From CAYWNA01 sp964459305 (GTDB lineage: Bacteria > Planctomycetota > Planctomycetia > Pirellulales > Pirellulaceae): a DNA stretch of 64,000 nucleotides. The position numbers were made by a program, and so were the translations under genes. The stretch covers positions 179,916 to 243,915 of the forward strand of contig CAYWNA010000001.1 of the NCBI GenBank assembly GCA_964459305.1, in the 5' to 3' direction. The notes under the pieces are model-generated. The model searched no databases. It had not been told where the DNA came from and saw only the letters and a list, made by a program, of their open reading frames with translations. This document shows, piece after piece, positions 1 through 8,621 of this stretch. Positions within the stretch are counted from its first letter, which is position 1. Each line of letters begins with the position of its first letter.

Positions 1-2289
1 CTCGGTCCGCACCCTTCGCACGGCCGTACCCGCTTGCATGGCCGCCTTTTCCAAAATCTCCACCATTTCCAGTGGGACCATATTCTCCTTGCGATCGGCC
101 ACGTGGATCAAGCCGAGGATACAGTTATCCAGGCGGATTGGCACCAGCGCCACTGACTCGTAGCCGAACTCGTTGCACACGTTGCGCGTCCGGCCTTTTT
201 CCGCTTCCGTAATGGTGGCCAGCAACCGCGTAGTGCCGTTCGTATAGAACGAGCCACCTGCCGTGTAGAACGGGAGTTCGTCGTCCGTATCCCCCCTGAC
301 GACATTGATGCACATGCACTGGTCTTTCTTGGTCGAGAGAGGGCTCTCCAACTCATAGAACTTCTGACTGAAGCCGTCGCTGGCCTCGTAGGGGAGATTG
401 CCTTCATCATCCAACATTCGAATGCCGACACTATCACAGCCAGTCAAGCTCTTGACTTCCGCAACGAACTCGTTGAGCAAGGGATCGATCTGCGTATGCC
501 GGTTGGCGATCTCGAGAAAACGACGCAAGGCCTTGATGACCCGCTCCGCCCGCTTGCGATCCGTGATATCCATGAACGATACGATCACATGTGCCAGGTC
601 TCCGTCTGCGGTGAATTCGGGCGCAGCGTTCACCAGCCCCCACAGAGTCCCCCGCGCGTCAGACCGAGGAACGCCGACTACGCAGTCCTGGACGGGTTGT
701 CGCGTCGCCAGCACTCGGTTCACGGGGTACTCGTCCAGGGGCATGTCGCTGCTATCCTCTCGCAGGAATCGCCATTCAGGATCGTCAGCCGTTTTGCCCA
801 GCAACTGCTGCTCGGGAATCCCCAGCAGATCGCACGCAATGGCATTGGCCATTGCAATGCTGGTGTCAGAAAGGTGGACGACAACGGCCGTCCGGACGTT
901 ACGGATCAGGCTTTGAAGCCGTGCCTCGCTCCTGCGCAATGCCTCATCCGCCTCTTTGCGTTTGGTGATCTCGTGACGGAGTTCTTTGTTCGTCTTCATC
1001 AACTCTGCCGTACGCTCCTCAACCAGTTCCTCCAGCCGTTCGCGGTCTTTTCTCAATTCTTCCTCCACCCGTTTACGCTCGGTGATGTCACGAACGACAC
1101 CCATCAGGTAAGTCTTTCCGCCCAATGCTACTGGAGCAGAGTTGATGTCAGCATAGAAAACGCTGCCGTCTCTCCTCTTTACCGGAATGTCCTTAGCGAG
1201 TGTGATTTCCTTTCTGCGCTGTTTCTCAAACTGGTCAATCACGTAGGGCAAGTCTTCCTTCGCGTGAATGTCGCTTACTCCGAGGTTCTTGAGCTCGTCG
1301 AGGCTACAGGCAAGCATTTGGCAAATCTTCTGATTCCCCGTGTAGAATTCCTTGGTTTCGGCATCCGCAAAGAGTATTCCGTCGGTTGCATTCTCGAAGG
1401 TAACCTTGAATCGCTCTTCACTTTCCCGCAGTTCCTCTTCGGCATGCTTCCGTTGCGTTAGATCGCGCAGCATTACCAGACGAGCGGGTTCTCTGAGCCA
1501 CGACATTTCGACAACCCGTACTTCCACCGGCACGCGCCCGCCGTCGCTGCGGACGATCACGGTTTCCACAGCCTTGCCAGTCTTCACCACGACGTCGATG
1601 CCGGCAGGAAGTTCCAAAAACTCCGACAGGAGACGATCGTCCGGGTCGCCGCCTGGCCCGTTTTCGGAACGGCCTAGCAGAGCCTCCGCGGCCGGATTCG
1701 AAAACTGTATGGCACCCTTGCTGTCCACGACAATCATGCCGTCGACATTGCTGGTGATGATGTTGCGCAGGTTGGCCGCCGCGGCTCGCGCAAGCTGCAC
1801 GGTTCGGGTCAATTTGGCCCGGTTCTTGTTCCGCGATACGCAGTATCGTATCGAGCGGACCAGCAAACCGCCTTGGAGTTCTCCCTTGATCAGGTAGTCC
1901 TGAGCGCCTTCGCGGGCCGCGTCGGCCGCCAAAGACTCGTCATTCACGTCGGCGAGCACCACGACCGGTACCCGTGGTGCGTGATAGCGCAGCTTCCGAA
2001 GGGTCTCCAATCCCTGGCTATCCGGCAGATCCAGATCCAGCAGCACCACGTGCATCTCAACCTTGCCCAGGCGCGCCAGACCGTCGGCCAGCAGGATGGC
2101 GCGTGTTGGTTGGAATTCCACACCATTGGTCGTCTTCAGATGGCGAACAATCATGTCGTAGTCCGCCTGGTCGTCCTCAACCACCAAGACACGGCACTGT
2201 CGTGACGCCCTGTCCGTCTGGTCGGCCCCAGACCTCAGCGAAAAAGTGCCAGACGAGAGCTCTTCGTCAAGTGGGGATTTGTCGGCCAT
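1..2289 (-). CDS. Hybrid signalling protein: REC, three PAS, GAF (partial)
   Basis: One open frame of 763 codons from an ATG at 2289, running off the left edge, so the C-terminus (possibly a kinase or output domain) is missing. In order: a receiver domain (about 33-155) with VLVVEDD, the phospho-acceptor region LLDLDLPDS and the conserved Lys in YLIKG; a PAS domain (about 165-290); a second PAS (about 295-410) ending in VVRDITERKR; a coiled linker; a third PAS (about 460-590) ending in DITDRKR; and a GAF-like domain (from about 600) with the region IGLIHVADRKE close to the edge. No transmembrane segment is seen, so it is probably a cytoplasmic sensor. A receiver placed first suggests it sits downstream of another kinase in a relay. 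The ligand cannot be read from the sequence. Confidence 0.85.
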   Translation of the reverse strand, partial: MADKSPLDEELSSGTFSLRSGADQTDRASRQCRVLVVEDDQADYDMIVRHLKTTNGVEFQPTRAILLADGLARLGKVEMHVVLLDLDLPDSQGLETLRKLRYHAPRVPVVVLADVNDESLAADAAREGAQDYLIKGELQGGLLVRSIRYCVSRNKNRAKLTRTVQLARAAAANLRNIITSNVDGMIVVDSKGAIQFSNPAAEALLGRSENGPGGDPDDRLLSEFLELPAGIDVVVKTGKAVETVIVRSDGGRVPVEVRVVEMSWLREPARLVMLRDLTQRKHAEEELRESEERFKVTFENATDGILFADAETKEFYTGNQKICQMLACSLDELKNLGVSDIHAKEDLPYVIDQFEKQRRKEITLAKDIPVKRRDGSVFYADINSAPVALGGKTYLMGVVRDITERKRVEEELRKDRERLEELVEERTAELMKTNKELRHEITKRKEADEALRRSEARLQSLIRNVRTAVVVHLSDTSIAMANAIACDLLGIPEQQLLGKTADDPEWRFLREDSSDMPLDEYPVNRVLATRQPVQDCVVGVPRSDARGTLWGLVNAAPEFTADGDLAHVIVSFMDITDRKRAERVIKALRRFLEIANRHTQIDPLLNEFVAEVKSLTGCDSVGIRMLDDEGNLPYEASDGFSQKFYELESPLSTKKDQCMCINVVRGDTDDELPFYTAGGSFYTNGTTRLLATITEAEKGRTRNVCNEFGYESVALVPIRLDNCILGLIHVADRKENMVPLEMVEILEKAAMQAGTAVRRVRTE

Positions 2290-2562
2290 GGCGACTTAGC
2301 TTTCGGTAATTAGCTATCATTGGCCAGTGATGAGTGACCGGAAAAGGTCACAGATCAAAGGGTAAGAGCGACCATCGGCTCCTCCATCCTGAACCGAGGC
2401 ACGTAGCGAGCCAGAGATCGTTCGAGAAACAACTGTCAACTTCTGCGCGAAGGCTGCAACTTCCTGAGAACAGATCATCGTCGTGTTCTCCGAACTCGGT
2501 GCCTTCCCTCACCGACCTCGGAGAGGACGGCGACAAACGCGACAGCTCATTCTCGACCGATT

Positions 2563-2937
2563 CTAAGCGGTTTCGATGCGAACCATCGAGCCGTCTGGGA
2601 CGTCTTTCAACGATTCTACGTCGTCGACGATTCGGCCGACGGGATTGACCGGACTGGCCGCACGCGGTTCGTCTCCATCGGATGCGGGCGTTGGCCCGAA
2701 GAAGATGCAGAACGCGTTGCCTGGTGGCCAGTACGCCAATTCACCGACCTCCATATCCGCACGAGCGTCGGGTGCCGCTTTCTCTTTGACAGGGATAGAA
2801 AAGTAGATCTCCTCGCCCCAGCGGCTGCCCGCTGCCTCGATCGGCAGCGCATCCAGAATCGCCACCGCCGAAGGCGAATCGTTCAACTCCGCCGCCACAG
2901 AAACGTCTCCCGCGGTAATACGAATCGACTTTTCCAT
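2563..2937 (-). CDS. Cyclophilin-like fold protein (TM1367-type)
   Basis: 124 aa, ATG start, no signal peptide. The protein starts MEKSIRITAG and contains WGEEIYFSIPV, a GELAYWPPGNAFCIFFGPTP segment and a C-terminal VGRIVDD. This pattern is typical of the small bacterial cyclophilin-like family (TM1367 type, Cyclophil_like), a beta-barrel related to cyclophilins whose peptidyl-prolyl isomerase activity is generally not demonstrated. It follows the 895-aa exported protein by 26 bp on the same strand and may be the last gene of that operon, though it looks cytoplasmic. The family call is fairly firm; the function is unknown. Confidence 0.75.
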   Translation of the reverse strand: MEKSIRITAGDVSVAAELNDSPSAVAILDALPIEAAGSRWGEEIYFSIPVKEKAAPDARADMEVGELAYWPPGNAFCIFFGPTPASDGDEPRAASPVNPVGRIVDDVESLKDVPDGSMVRIETA

Positions 2938-2963
2938 CTCGATCTCCCGCTATCAGTGACAAT

Positions 2964-5651
2964 TCACGGCATACCTTGGATATTGACGGCGCATTCGACC
3001 ACATCGCCCAGCTTGCCGTCCTTCAGGATGCGTGCCCGTAGTTGGTGGTCGCCAGCTTTGTCAATGGCAATCGGGTCGGCGTACTTCGTGGAGTCGTGGC
3101 CAGGGTCTTGGCCGTCCAACGTGTAAAGAACCGCGGCGTCCGATTCGCCTGCTGAAATATTAATTTGCACCGGGCCCGCGTATTCGTCCTTTCGCGGCAC
3201 CGTTTTTCCTTCGATCGCCACGACAGGTATCGACAGTCCTTTCGGAGGAATCCACTCGCAAGTTGTTTGTGGCCTTTCATTCACGTCGGCGGTTGCCGCG
3301 GGCGAGCCAAACAGGGCTGGGCCGGCCAATACTTCCTTTGCCAAGCCGTGTTTTGCGCTTCCGATCTGTTTCCATCGTTCTCCATCGGATGACGCAAACC
3401 CCGCACACCACAGACCGCGCCGGATGAGCCGCAGAAATGCCGGCGTTGTACTGTACCGAATGCCACCGCCCGTTGCTTTGGCTGACCACGCGTTCCAGTT
3501 GGCTTGGTGCCGGAACCGCGCCGACCAGGTGTCTCTGTTTGCTTTGTGGTCGACGATCTCCACGGCTGCATGTTTTGCTCGTTCGTGTAGCCCATCTCGA
3601 ATCACCAAGCCGACGCTTGCCTCGCCGCGAGTCGTCTTTCCAGCGGCGAAGCTGTCGATGCGGCACACGAGGTCGAAATCTGCCGAAGCATGACGGTACG
3701 CAGTCATTCCGTTGCGCGACCGGTTGTCGCTGTGGCCGGCCACGCTCGTCATATGGAACACGCCCTTATCGCCCCGTACCGTTCCCGTTCGCGACGGAGT
3801 ACCGATCGTTGTCGCTCGCCAACCATCGGGCAGCGCGGGCGGATCGGGACTGACGAGGAGTTTGACCCGCCGGCCGGTGTAACCAGCCGTTCCGTCGGAG
3901 AAGATCAAGTGAACGGCGTGTGCTGACCCAGCAGCGTCGCTGGGCACGTCATAGACGAACTCGTTGCCGTGGATTTTGCCGACCTCGCCGTTGCGGCGAT
4001 AGAGGATCACGGAAAAGCCTTCGGGATCTTTCGCTTCAACGGGAAAACGTATTGTTTCTCCCGGCCGAGCCCAAATGGTATCGTCTTCGGTATCCAGATT
4101 GACAATCGGGCGTTTGTTCTTTGTCACTTCGTAGACTTTTCCGTGCTCCATCATTGCTTGCTTTCCACTCGGCCGGTCGTGGTGAGACCAATCAGACCGC
4201 TCGTCGGGGTCGGGCCAGTAGAAGTTGACAAAGGCCGGATTACTGGAAAGCGGTGAACCATTCCGCGCCACCAGCATCACGGGTATCCGCCCCTTCGGCA
4301 GCTTCGGATCGTGGGCCACGGTGATCTTCCACACGCCCGGTTCGCCGTCCTTGTCGATACGCACGTTCCGCTGGTTCGGGTAAATGGGGTACCAGGCGTA
4401 CGAGAGCTCGCGTCCTGCCAGATCGAAAGAGTCGCGAACGTCGATCCTAGCAATGATCGTTTCGCCCGGCTTTCCCCATATTCGGATGTTGGTCTTGCTA
4501 ACGGCTTGCACACGATCATCGGCCGAAGCGTGGTCGACGATGCTCTCGCCGTTTTTCTCGACGTTTAGATCCACCAGTCTGAGAATCGCTACCGGAGGCG
4601 CCACGTCCATGCCGCGGGCCATGTCGATCATGCGCAGCATGTGCGCGGCGTCCTCGTAGCCGTGATAGTGCGGATTGGCGGGACAAAAGTGGATGTGCCC
4701 GACCGCACCATCGGAACTATAGGCCGGCCGGTGCCGCAATTCGTTCTCGAAGAGCAAGTCGTTGCCCTTCGCGTCGCTGTATGGCAGCGCAGCCTTGAAA
4801 AGGGTCAACAACACGACGGCGTAAGCACCGTGCCTCTTCAGCAGGTCTTTCGTCTTCCGCGGCATGCAACCGCCGGCGGTCATCATTTTGGCCAATGCCC
4901 GGGTCTCGCTACCCGACTGACCGACCGACTGGTATGAGTGAGCGAACAGACCGTCGTAGGCATCGTAGACCTGATCGGGTTCCCCGTCTTTGTACGAAAT
5001 GTGGGCCGGCGTGGCACGCACACAATTGGCAAAAAAGAAATCGCGTTCTGTCGTTTCGTTGGACAACATGTCATCCACGATATGCCGGCCGCGGCGCGCG
5101 AAGGACTGGCTTGTGAAGTTAGCCCCCAGCAACAGCCTCGTCGCCGTGTCTGCCATACCGTAAGGCACGTTGATGAACTGGCCTCGCAGATTGATCGATA
5201 CACCTTGGGCCGACCAACCGGTGGGAAAGCGGGTGTGAGCGAAATCCAAGGTGACGTAACAATCGTCCCAGAACCCTGCTACGTCCGGTTGATTCTCCGA
5301 GTGCTTCAACTCAGGGAACACGCCGGCTTTCAGTGAATCGGGAAAAACAGGATACAGACGATCCTCGCGTCCGGGCGATGCAAACGCTTCTTCGAACTTC
5401 TCGTCATTCCCTCGCCACGGGTTCTTCGCGCCCGAGTACGTAACCGGCGTCTGGTCTTCGGTCCACAATCGCCAACCCGGTTTCGCGTAGTACGGATTGA
5501 CAATGGCATCCGCATTGTCGTCAGAGGCTGGCTCCCCATCATCGCCGGCTAGAGCGTACGTCGAAGCCAGTAGGACGAGCAGGCTGTATTTCGCTGCAGA
5601 GCCAACGCATAGATGGGGTCGGGTGTTCAGAAGTTCATTTTTCGCGGTCAT
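2964..5651 (-). CDS. Large secreted protein with Ig-like modules and chitobiase-C-like end
   Basis: 895 aa from the ATG at 5651. This start was chosen because it is preceded by an AGGAC-type ribosome site and gives a signal peptide (KYSLLVLLASTYALAGDD); the frame stays open upstream, but that extension overlaps the next gene's end. Residues to about 400 form an unrecognised domain rich in W, H and Y. After that come two Ig/PKD-like beta modules (the GETIIARIDV and GETIRFPVEA regions), a laminin/DUF1349-like region (about 610-800) and a C-terminal chitobiase/hexosaminidase C-like module (TLDGQDPG). It probably binds or processes an extracellular glycan. No catalytic motif was recognised, so no enzyme activity is claimed. 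It sits in a minus-strand set with the oxidoreductase at 7147-8421. Confidence 0.7.
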   Translation of the reverse strand: MTAKNELLNTRPHLCVGSAAKYSLLVLLASTYALAGDDGEPASDDNADAIVNPYYAKPGWRLWTEDQTPVTYSGAKNPWRGNDEKFEEAFASPGREDRLYPVFPDSLKAGVFPELKHSENQPDVAGFWDDCYVTLDFAHTRFPTGWSAQGVSINLRGQFINVPYGMADTATRLLLGANFTSQSFARRGRHIVDDMLSNETTERDFFFANCVRATPAHISYKDGEPDQVYDAYDGLFAHSYQSVGQSGSETRALAKMMTAGGCMPRKTKDLLKRHGAYAVVLLTLFKAALPYSDAKGNDLLFENELRHRPAYSSDGAVGHIHFCPANPHYHGYEDAAHMLRMIDMARGMDVAPPVAILRLVDLNVEKNGESIVDHASADDRVQAVSKTNIRIWGKPGETIIARIDVRDSFDLAGRELSYAWYPIYPNQRNVRIDKDGEPGVWKITVAHDPKLPKGRIPVMLVARNGSPLSSNPAFVNFYWPDPDERSDWSHHDRPSGKQAMMEHGKVYEVTKNKRPIVNLDTEDDTIWARPGETIRFPVEAKDPEGFSVILYRRNGEVGKIHGNEFVYDVPSDAAGSAHAVHLIFSDGTAGYTGRRVKLLVSPDPPALPDGWRATTIGTPSRTGTVRGDKGVFHMTSVAGHSDNRSRNGMTAYRHASADFDLVCRIDSFAAGKTTRGEASVGLVIRDGLHERAKHAAVEIVDHKANRDTWSARFRHQANWNAWSAKATGGGIRYSTTPAFLRLIRRGLWCAGFASSDGERWKQIGSAKHGLAKEVLAGPALFGSPAATADVNERPQTTCEWIPPKGLSIPVVAIEGKTVPRKDEYAGPVQINISAGESDAAVLYTLDGQDPGHDSTKYADPIAIDKAGDHQLRARILKDGKLGDVVECAVNIQGMP

Positions 5652-5710
5652 AGGTTGTCCTGTCAGTATGCGTCTTCCTCGCGAAAAGTGAATTTCTGAA
5701 CACCCGGCCC

Positions 5711-6838
5711 CTAACGCTTGTGCGCTCGGCGGATTTCCGCCTGGATTTCTTCCATGTTTGGATGGCCCGCCGAAAGCGTGTGCGAGCGGATCCACGCTTC
5801 CTCTTCGGCTTTGGGCTTGCAGTCGGGCAAATAAAGAAGCGACTCGCCAGAGGCGGAGGTTTCGCAAGTGATGGCAGTGATCCGAGGGATCGCATCACGT
5901 TCGGGATTGCTTTCGAGCCGGATCTTCTCGATCCTCTCCCGCGCGGGACGAATCGCCAAGTAATGTTGAAACGGATCGCCCGACGCGTGCAGATGCAGGG
6001 CTTTGGAGCGGCTGATCAGCTTGTCTTGAGTGTCCAGTGTGAAACCGAACATCAGCGGGTATCGTTCCGTGCGTCCGCTTGCGTACACGATCTCGATGAG
6101 TCCGTAGGTGTCAAGCGGTTTGCCTCCATGTACTGTACAGCCGAGGAAGAAAAGACGCTCGGCAGTGAAGCTGCAAGGGAACTCTGCAGCACCGGTGGAA
6201 GGGACTATTGTGTACACAGCGGGGACGCGTTTGAACGGTATGCCGCCCTCGACAGATTCAGTTTGCTTTTTGCGACTCTTTGAAGTCACCTTCCAGTCCT
6301 TCGGCAGTCCCTCGCGGAAATCGAGCGTGAAATTGGGCCCCGCGTCGATCTCTCCAATTCCCAGCCAGGCAAACGCTCCGCCGGCGTCGCCATCGCGGAC
6401 TTCGATGTGGACTCTGTAACCGTTGAACTTGTTGACATCCCATGAATGTTCCTGCATCGGATCGCAACCGGGTGCCATTGTCTTCGCCAGCGTTGTGCCG
6501 AGATTGTTGTCGACCAACGTGATGTAATTCTTGTTCCCGCCGCCACCATGACCGTCGTGGCCGCAGATGGTGAAAGTGATTCTGTCGACCGACAGACGGA
6601 AGGGCGGTGAGGTGATGACTCCCGTCCCCGACTCGCCCGCGCCCAACGATGAGAGATAGGGTTCCACTTTGCGGCGAGCGCCGTCACGATCGAGAATCGC
6701 CCAGGTACCTGACGCAGGGGGCACTGCTACTCTGATCGCACGGTACCTATCCGAGCCCGCAGCAGTCATTTGGGCTTCGGCGGATATCGACATCAAGGCG
6801 ACAATCAACGAGGCTGTAAACGAAATTCGCATCGTCAT
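5711..6838 (-). CDS. Secreted beta-sandwich protein, unknown function
   Basis: 375 aa. The ATG at 6838 is chosen because it has a GAGGAG ribosome site 6 bases upstream and yields the signal peptide MTMRISFTASLIVALMSISA; the frame is open further upstream without such a site. The first half looks like a galactose-binding-type sandwich (ITFTICGHDGHGGG, FRVHIEVRDGDAGG-like strands). The second half (about 205-345: RLFFLGCTVHG, IEIVYASGRTERYPL, then a PRITAITCE end) resembles the C-terminal domain of the glycosidase at 8622-11255, so the two genes share a module. Probably a periplasmic or secreted glycan-binding protein; no catalytic residues recognised. Confidence 0.65.
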   Translation of the reverse strand: MTMRISFTASLIVALMSISAEAQMTAAGSDRYRAIRVAVPPASGTWAILDRDGARRKVEPYLSSLGAGESGTGVITSPPFRLSVDRITFTICGHDGHGGGGNKNYITLVDNNLGTTLAKTMAPGCDPMQEHSWDVNKFNGYRVHIEVRDGDAGGAFAWLGIGEIDAGPNFTLDFREGLPKDWKVTSKSRKKQTESVEGGIPFKRVPAVYTIVPSTGAAEFPCSFTAERLFFLGCTVHGGKPLDTYGLIEIVYASGRTERYPLMFGFTLDTQDKLISRSKALHLHASGDPFQHYLAIRPARERIEKIRLESNPERDAIPRITAITCETSASGESLLYLPDCKPKAEEEAWIRSHTLSAGHPNMEEIQAEIRRAHKR

Positions 6839-6862
6839 AGAAGTCTCCTCAAGCAGAAAGCA

Positions 6863-7080
6863 CGAAATCCGAAACAAATCCAAATGAAGAATGACGGAAA
6901 TCCAGAACAGTACGCCCCCCCGGATCACAGTGCCCGACAGAATCGCACTTCGGGCAAGACGGCGACAAGGCAGTCAAGTTTGGTCGCGCGGTCAACACGG
7001 CCGCAGACCTAAGGTCGGTCATTCGGCGGTCGCAGTTTTGTTCATTCGGATTTGGAATTTTGAATTTGTTTCGGATTTCG
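6863..7080. repeat. 17-bp inverted repeat in a gene-free gap
   Basis: The 308-base gap 6839-7146 has no convincing gene. It is bounded by a 17-bp perfect inverted repeat (6863-6879 and 7064-7080; motif CGAAATCCGAAACAAAT and its complement) with AT-rich imperfect copies of the same words in between (GGATTTGG, GGATTTGC). It looks like a dispersed intergenic repeat and lies between two co-directional minus-strand genes. Confidence 0.6.
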
Positions 7081-7146
7081 ATATTCGAGTTTCGGATTTG
7101 CCAACCCATGATCGTCAATCTGTTGTCGATGCTGTAGCCCGGGTGC

Positions 7147-8421
7147 CTAAACTTCCGGCAACTCGTATCCTTTTCTCTTCGGACGATCCAGATAGCAGTT
7201 CGCTTCTTCATCGCCCGCGAATTTCTCCTTGTCGGGGTCCCATCGCAGTTTGCGGCCAAGTTCGCGGGCGATGTTCGCCAAGTGGCAGATGGAGATCGAA
7301 CGGTGGCCGATTTCCACGTCGGCATTGGGCCTTTCGCGGGTCTTGATACAATCCAGCCAGTTTTGGATGTGCGGCCGAGCGATCCAGCCGGGGCCTTCCC
7401 ATATCTCGGCGGTAGCGGGTTCAGGCGGATCGTTGACAAAATCAGGCGGGTTGGTGGTGAACTTGTTGCGGTTGATCTCAATTTTGCAGTCCTCGCCGAC
7501 GAAGATGGCGCCGCCCATCGGTCCGCTATCGAGTTCGTACCGGACGATCACGTCGTTGGCGTACCGCATCTGCACCGGCGCATTCGGCCCTTCGCCGGTC
7601 GCCCAGACCTCGACCGGCCCCGTCTCACTCATCCCCAACGCCCATTGGATCTGGTCGCAACCATGTGCGCCCCAGTTGGTCATTTGACCGCCCGAGTAGG
7701 ACCGCCAGCCCATCCAGCCAAATTGCAGGGATTGGTTGAACGGACGGGCCTCGGCCTGCGACTGCCACACGTCCCAATCATCGCCTTCGGGGATCGGCTG
7801 CTCTGGCAGTCCCGCGTAGCACCTCGGGCCACCATAGTTCACCCCCTGAACGGCTTTAATCTTGCCGATTCCACCGGAGCGGATCAATTCGCAAGCGAAG
7901 CGGTTCATCTCCATGGTGCGCTGCTGGCTGCCCACCTGGAAGACGCGATCGTGCCTACGCACTGCGTTGACCAGCACTCGGCCCTCGGCAATCGTCAACG
8001 TCAACGGCTTTTCGGCATAGACGTCCAAACCCGCTTGGCAAGCGCGGATGCACGGCAGCACGCGAGCATGATCAGGCGTGGCCACGACAACGGCATCCAG
8101 TTTTTCGTTGTCGAACATCTTCTGATAGTACTGGTACGTCTTCCAATCTGTGCCCTTCTGTTTCAGCGTGTCGATGTGCCGCTGCTGGTAACAATCGCAG
8201 ATTGCCACAATTCGTCCATCGTCGGGTACGTGGTCCATCAACTGCCGCGCACGACCGCCGGCCCCGATGAAGCCGATAACGACACGATCATTCGCCCCCG
8301 GTTTACCGTCACGAGCAAGAACGCCGGAAGGAATGACATGCGGAAGAACAATGCCCCCGACCGTGGCTGCGGCACTTTGCCTCAAGAAACGTCGTCGCGA
8401 AAGTCGGCTACGATCGAGCAT
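7147..8421 (-). CDS. Tat-exported Gfo/Idh/MocA family oxidoreductase
   Basis: 424 aa from the ATG at 8421, preceded by GAGGAG. The N-terminus (SRRRFLRQSAAATVGG) is a twin-arginine signal. The nucleotide-binding fold follows with GFIGAGGRAR, then VVVATPDHARVLP and the EKPLTLT motif whose Lys is the usual catalytic or binding residue of the family. The C-terminal part carries GWRSYSGGQMTNWGAHGCDQ, typical of planctomycete secreted members. These enzymes act on sugars or cyclitols with NAD(P); the substrate is not predictable. It heads a minus-strand set of exported glycan-related genes and is divergent from the glycosidase at 8622. Confidence 0.9.
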   Translation of the reverse strand: MLDRSRLSRRRFLRQSAAATVGGIVLPHVIPSGVLARDGKPGANDRVVIGFIGAGGRARQLMDHVPDDGRIVAICDCYQQRHIDTLKQKGTDWKTYQYYQKMFDNEKLDAVVVATPDHARVLPCIRACQAGLDVYAEKPLTLTIAEGRVLVNAVRRHDRVFQVGSQQRTMEMNRFACELIRSGGIGKIKAVQGVNYGGPRCYAGLPEQPIPEGDDWDVWQSQAEARPFNQSLQFGWMGWRSYSGGQMTNWGAHGCDQIQWALGMSETGPVEVWATGEGPNAPVQMRYANDVIVRYELDSGPMGGAIFVGEDCKIEINRNKFTTNPPDFVNDPPEPATAEIWEGPGWIARPHIQNWLDCIKTRERPNADVEIGHRSISICHLANIARELGRKLRWDPDKEKFAGDEEANCYLDRPKRKGYELPEV

Positions 8422-8621
8422 TGGTGTAATCTCCTCACTCTCTACTGCTGCAAAAACCGCCCTGTGACCAAGAATTGCACATCTTCCCTCGCCCAAGATG
8501 ATACAATGATTACCCAGCACAATAAACTGTGTGGCAGGCACTAAGTTCGTAAGAACCAAGCACTAAGTACTCCGCACGACATTCCCTCACGAAACGCTCT
8601 ACAGTACAGGAGTCCCCACCG

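Noticed and set aside
496..1461. A 321-codon plus-strand frame at the left edge
   Set aside because: Antisense to the continuous REC/PAS/GAF frame that covers 1-2289.
7282..8544. A 420-codon plus-strand frame opposite the oxidoreductase
   Set aside because: Shadow of the Gfo/Idh/MocA gene, which has a Tat signal and family motifs on the other strand.
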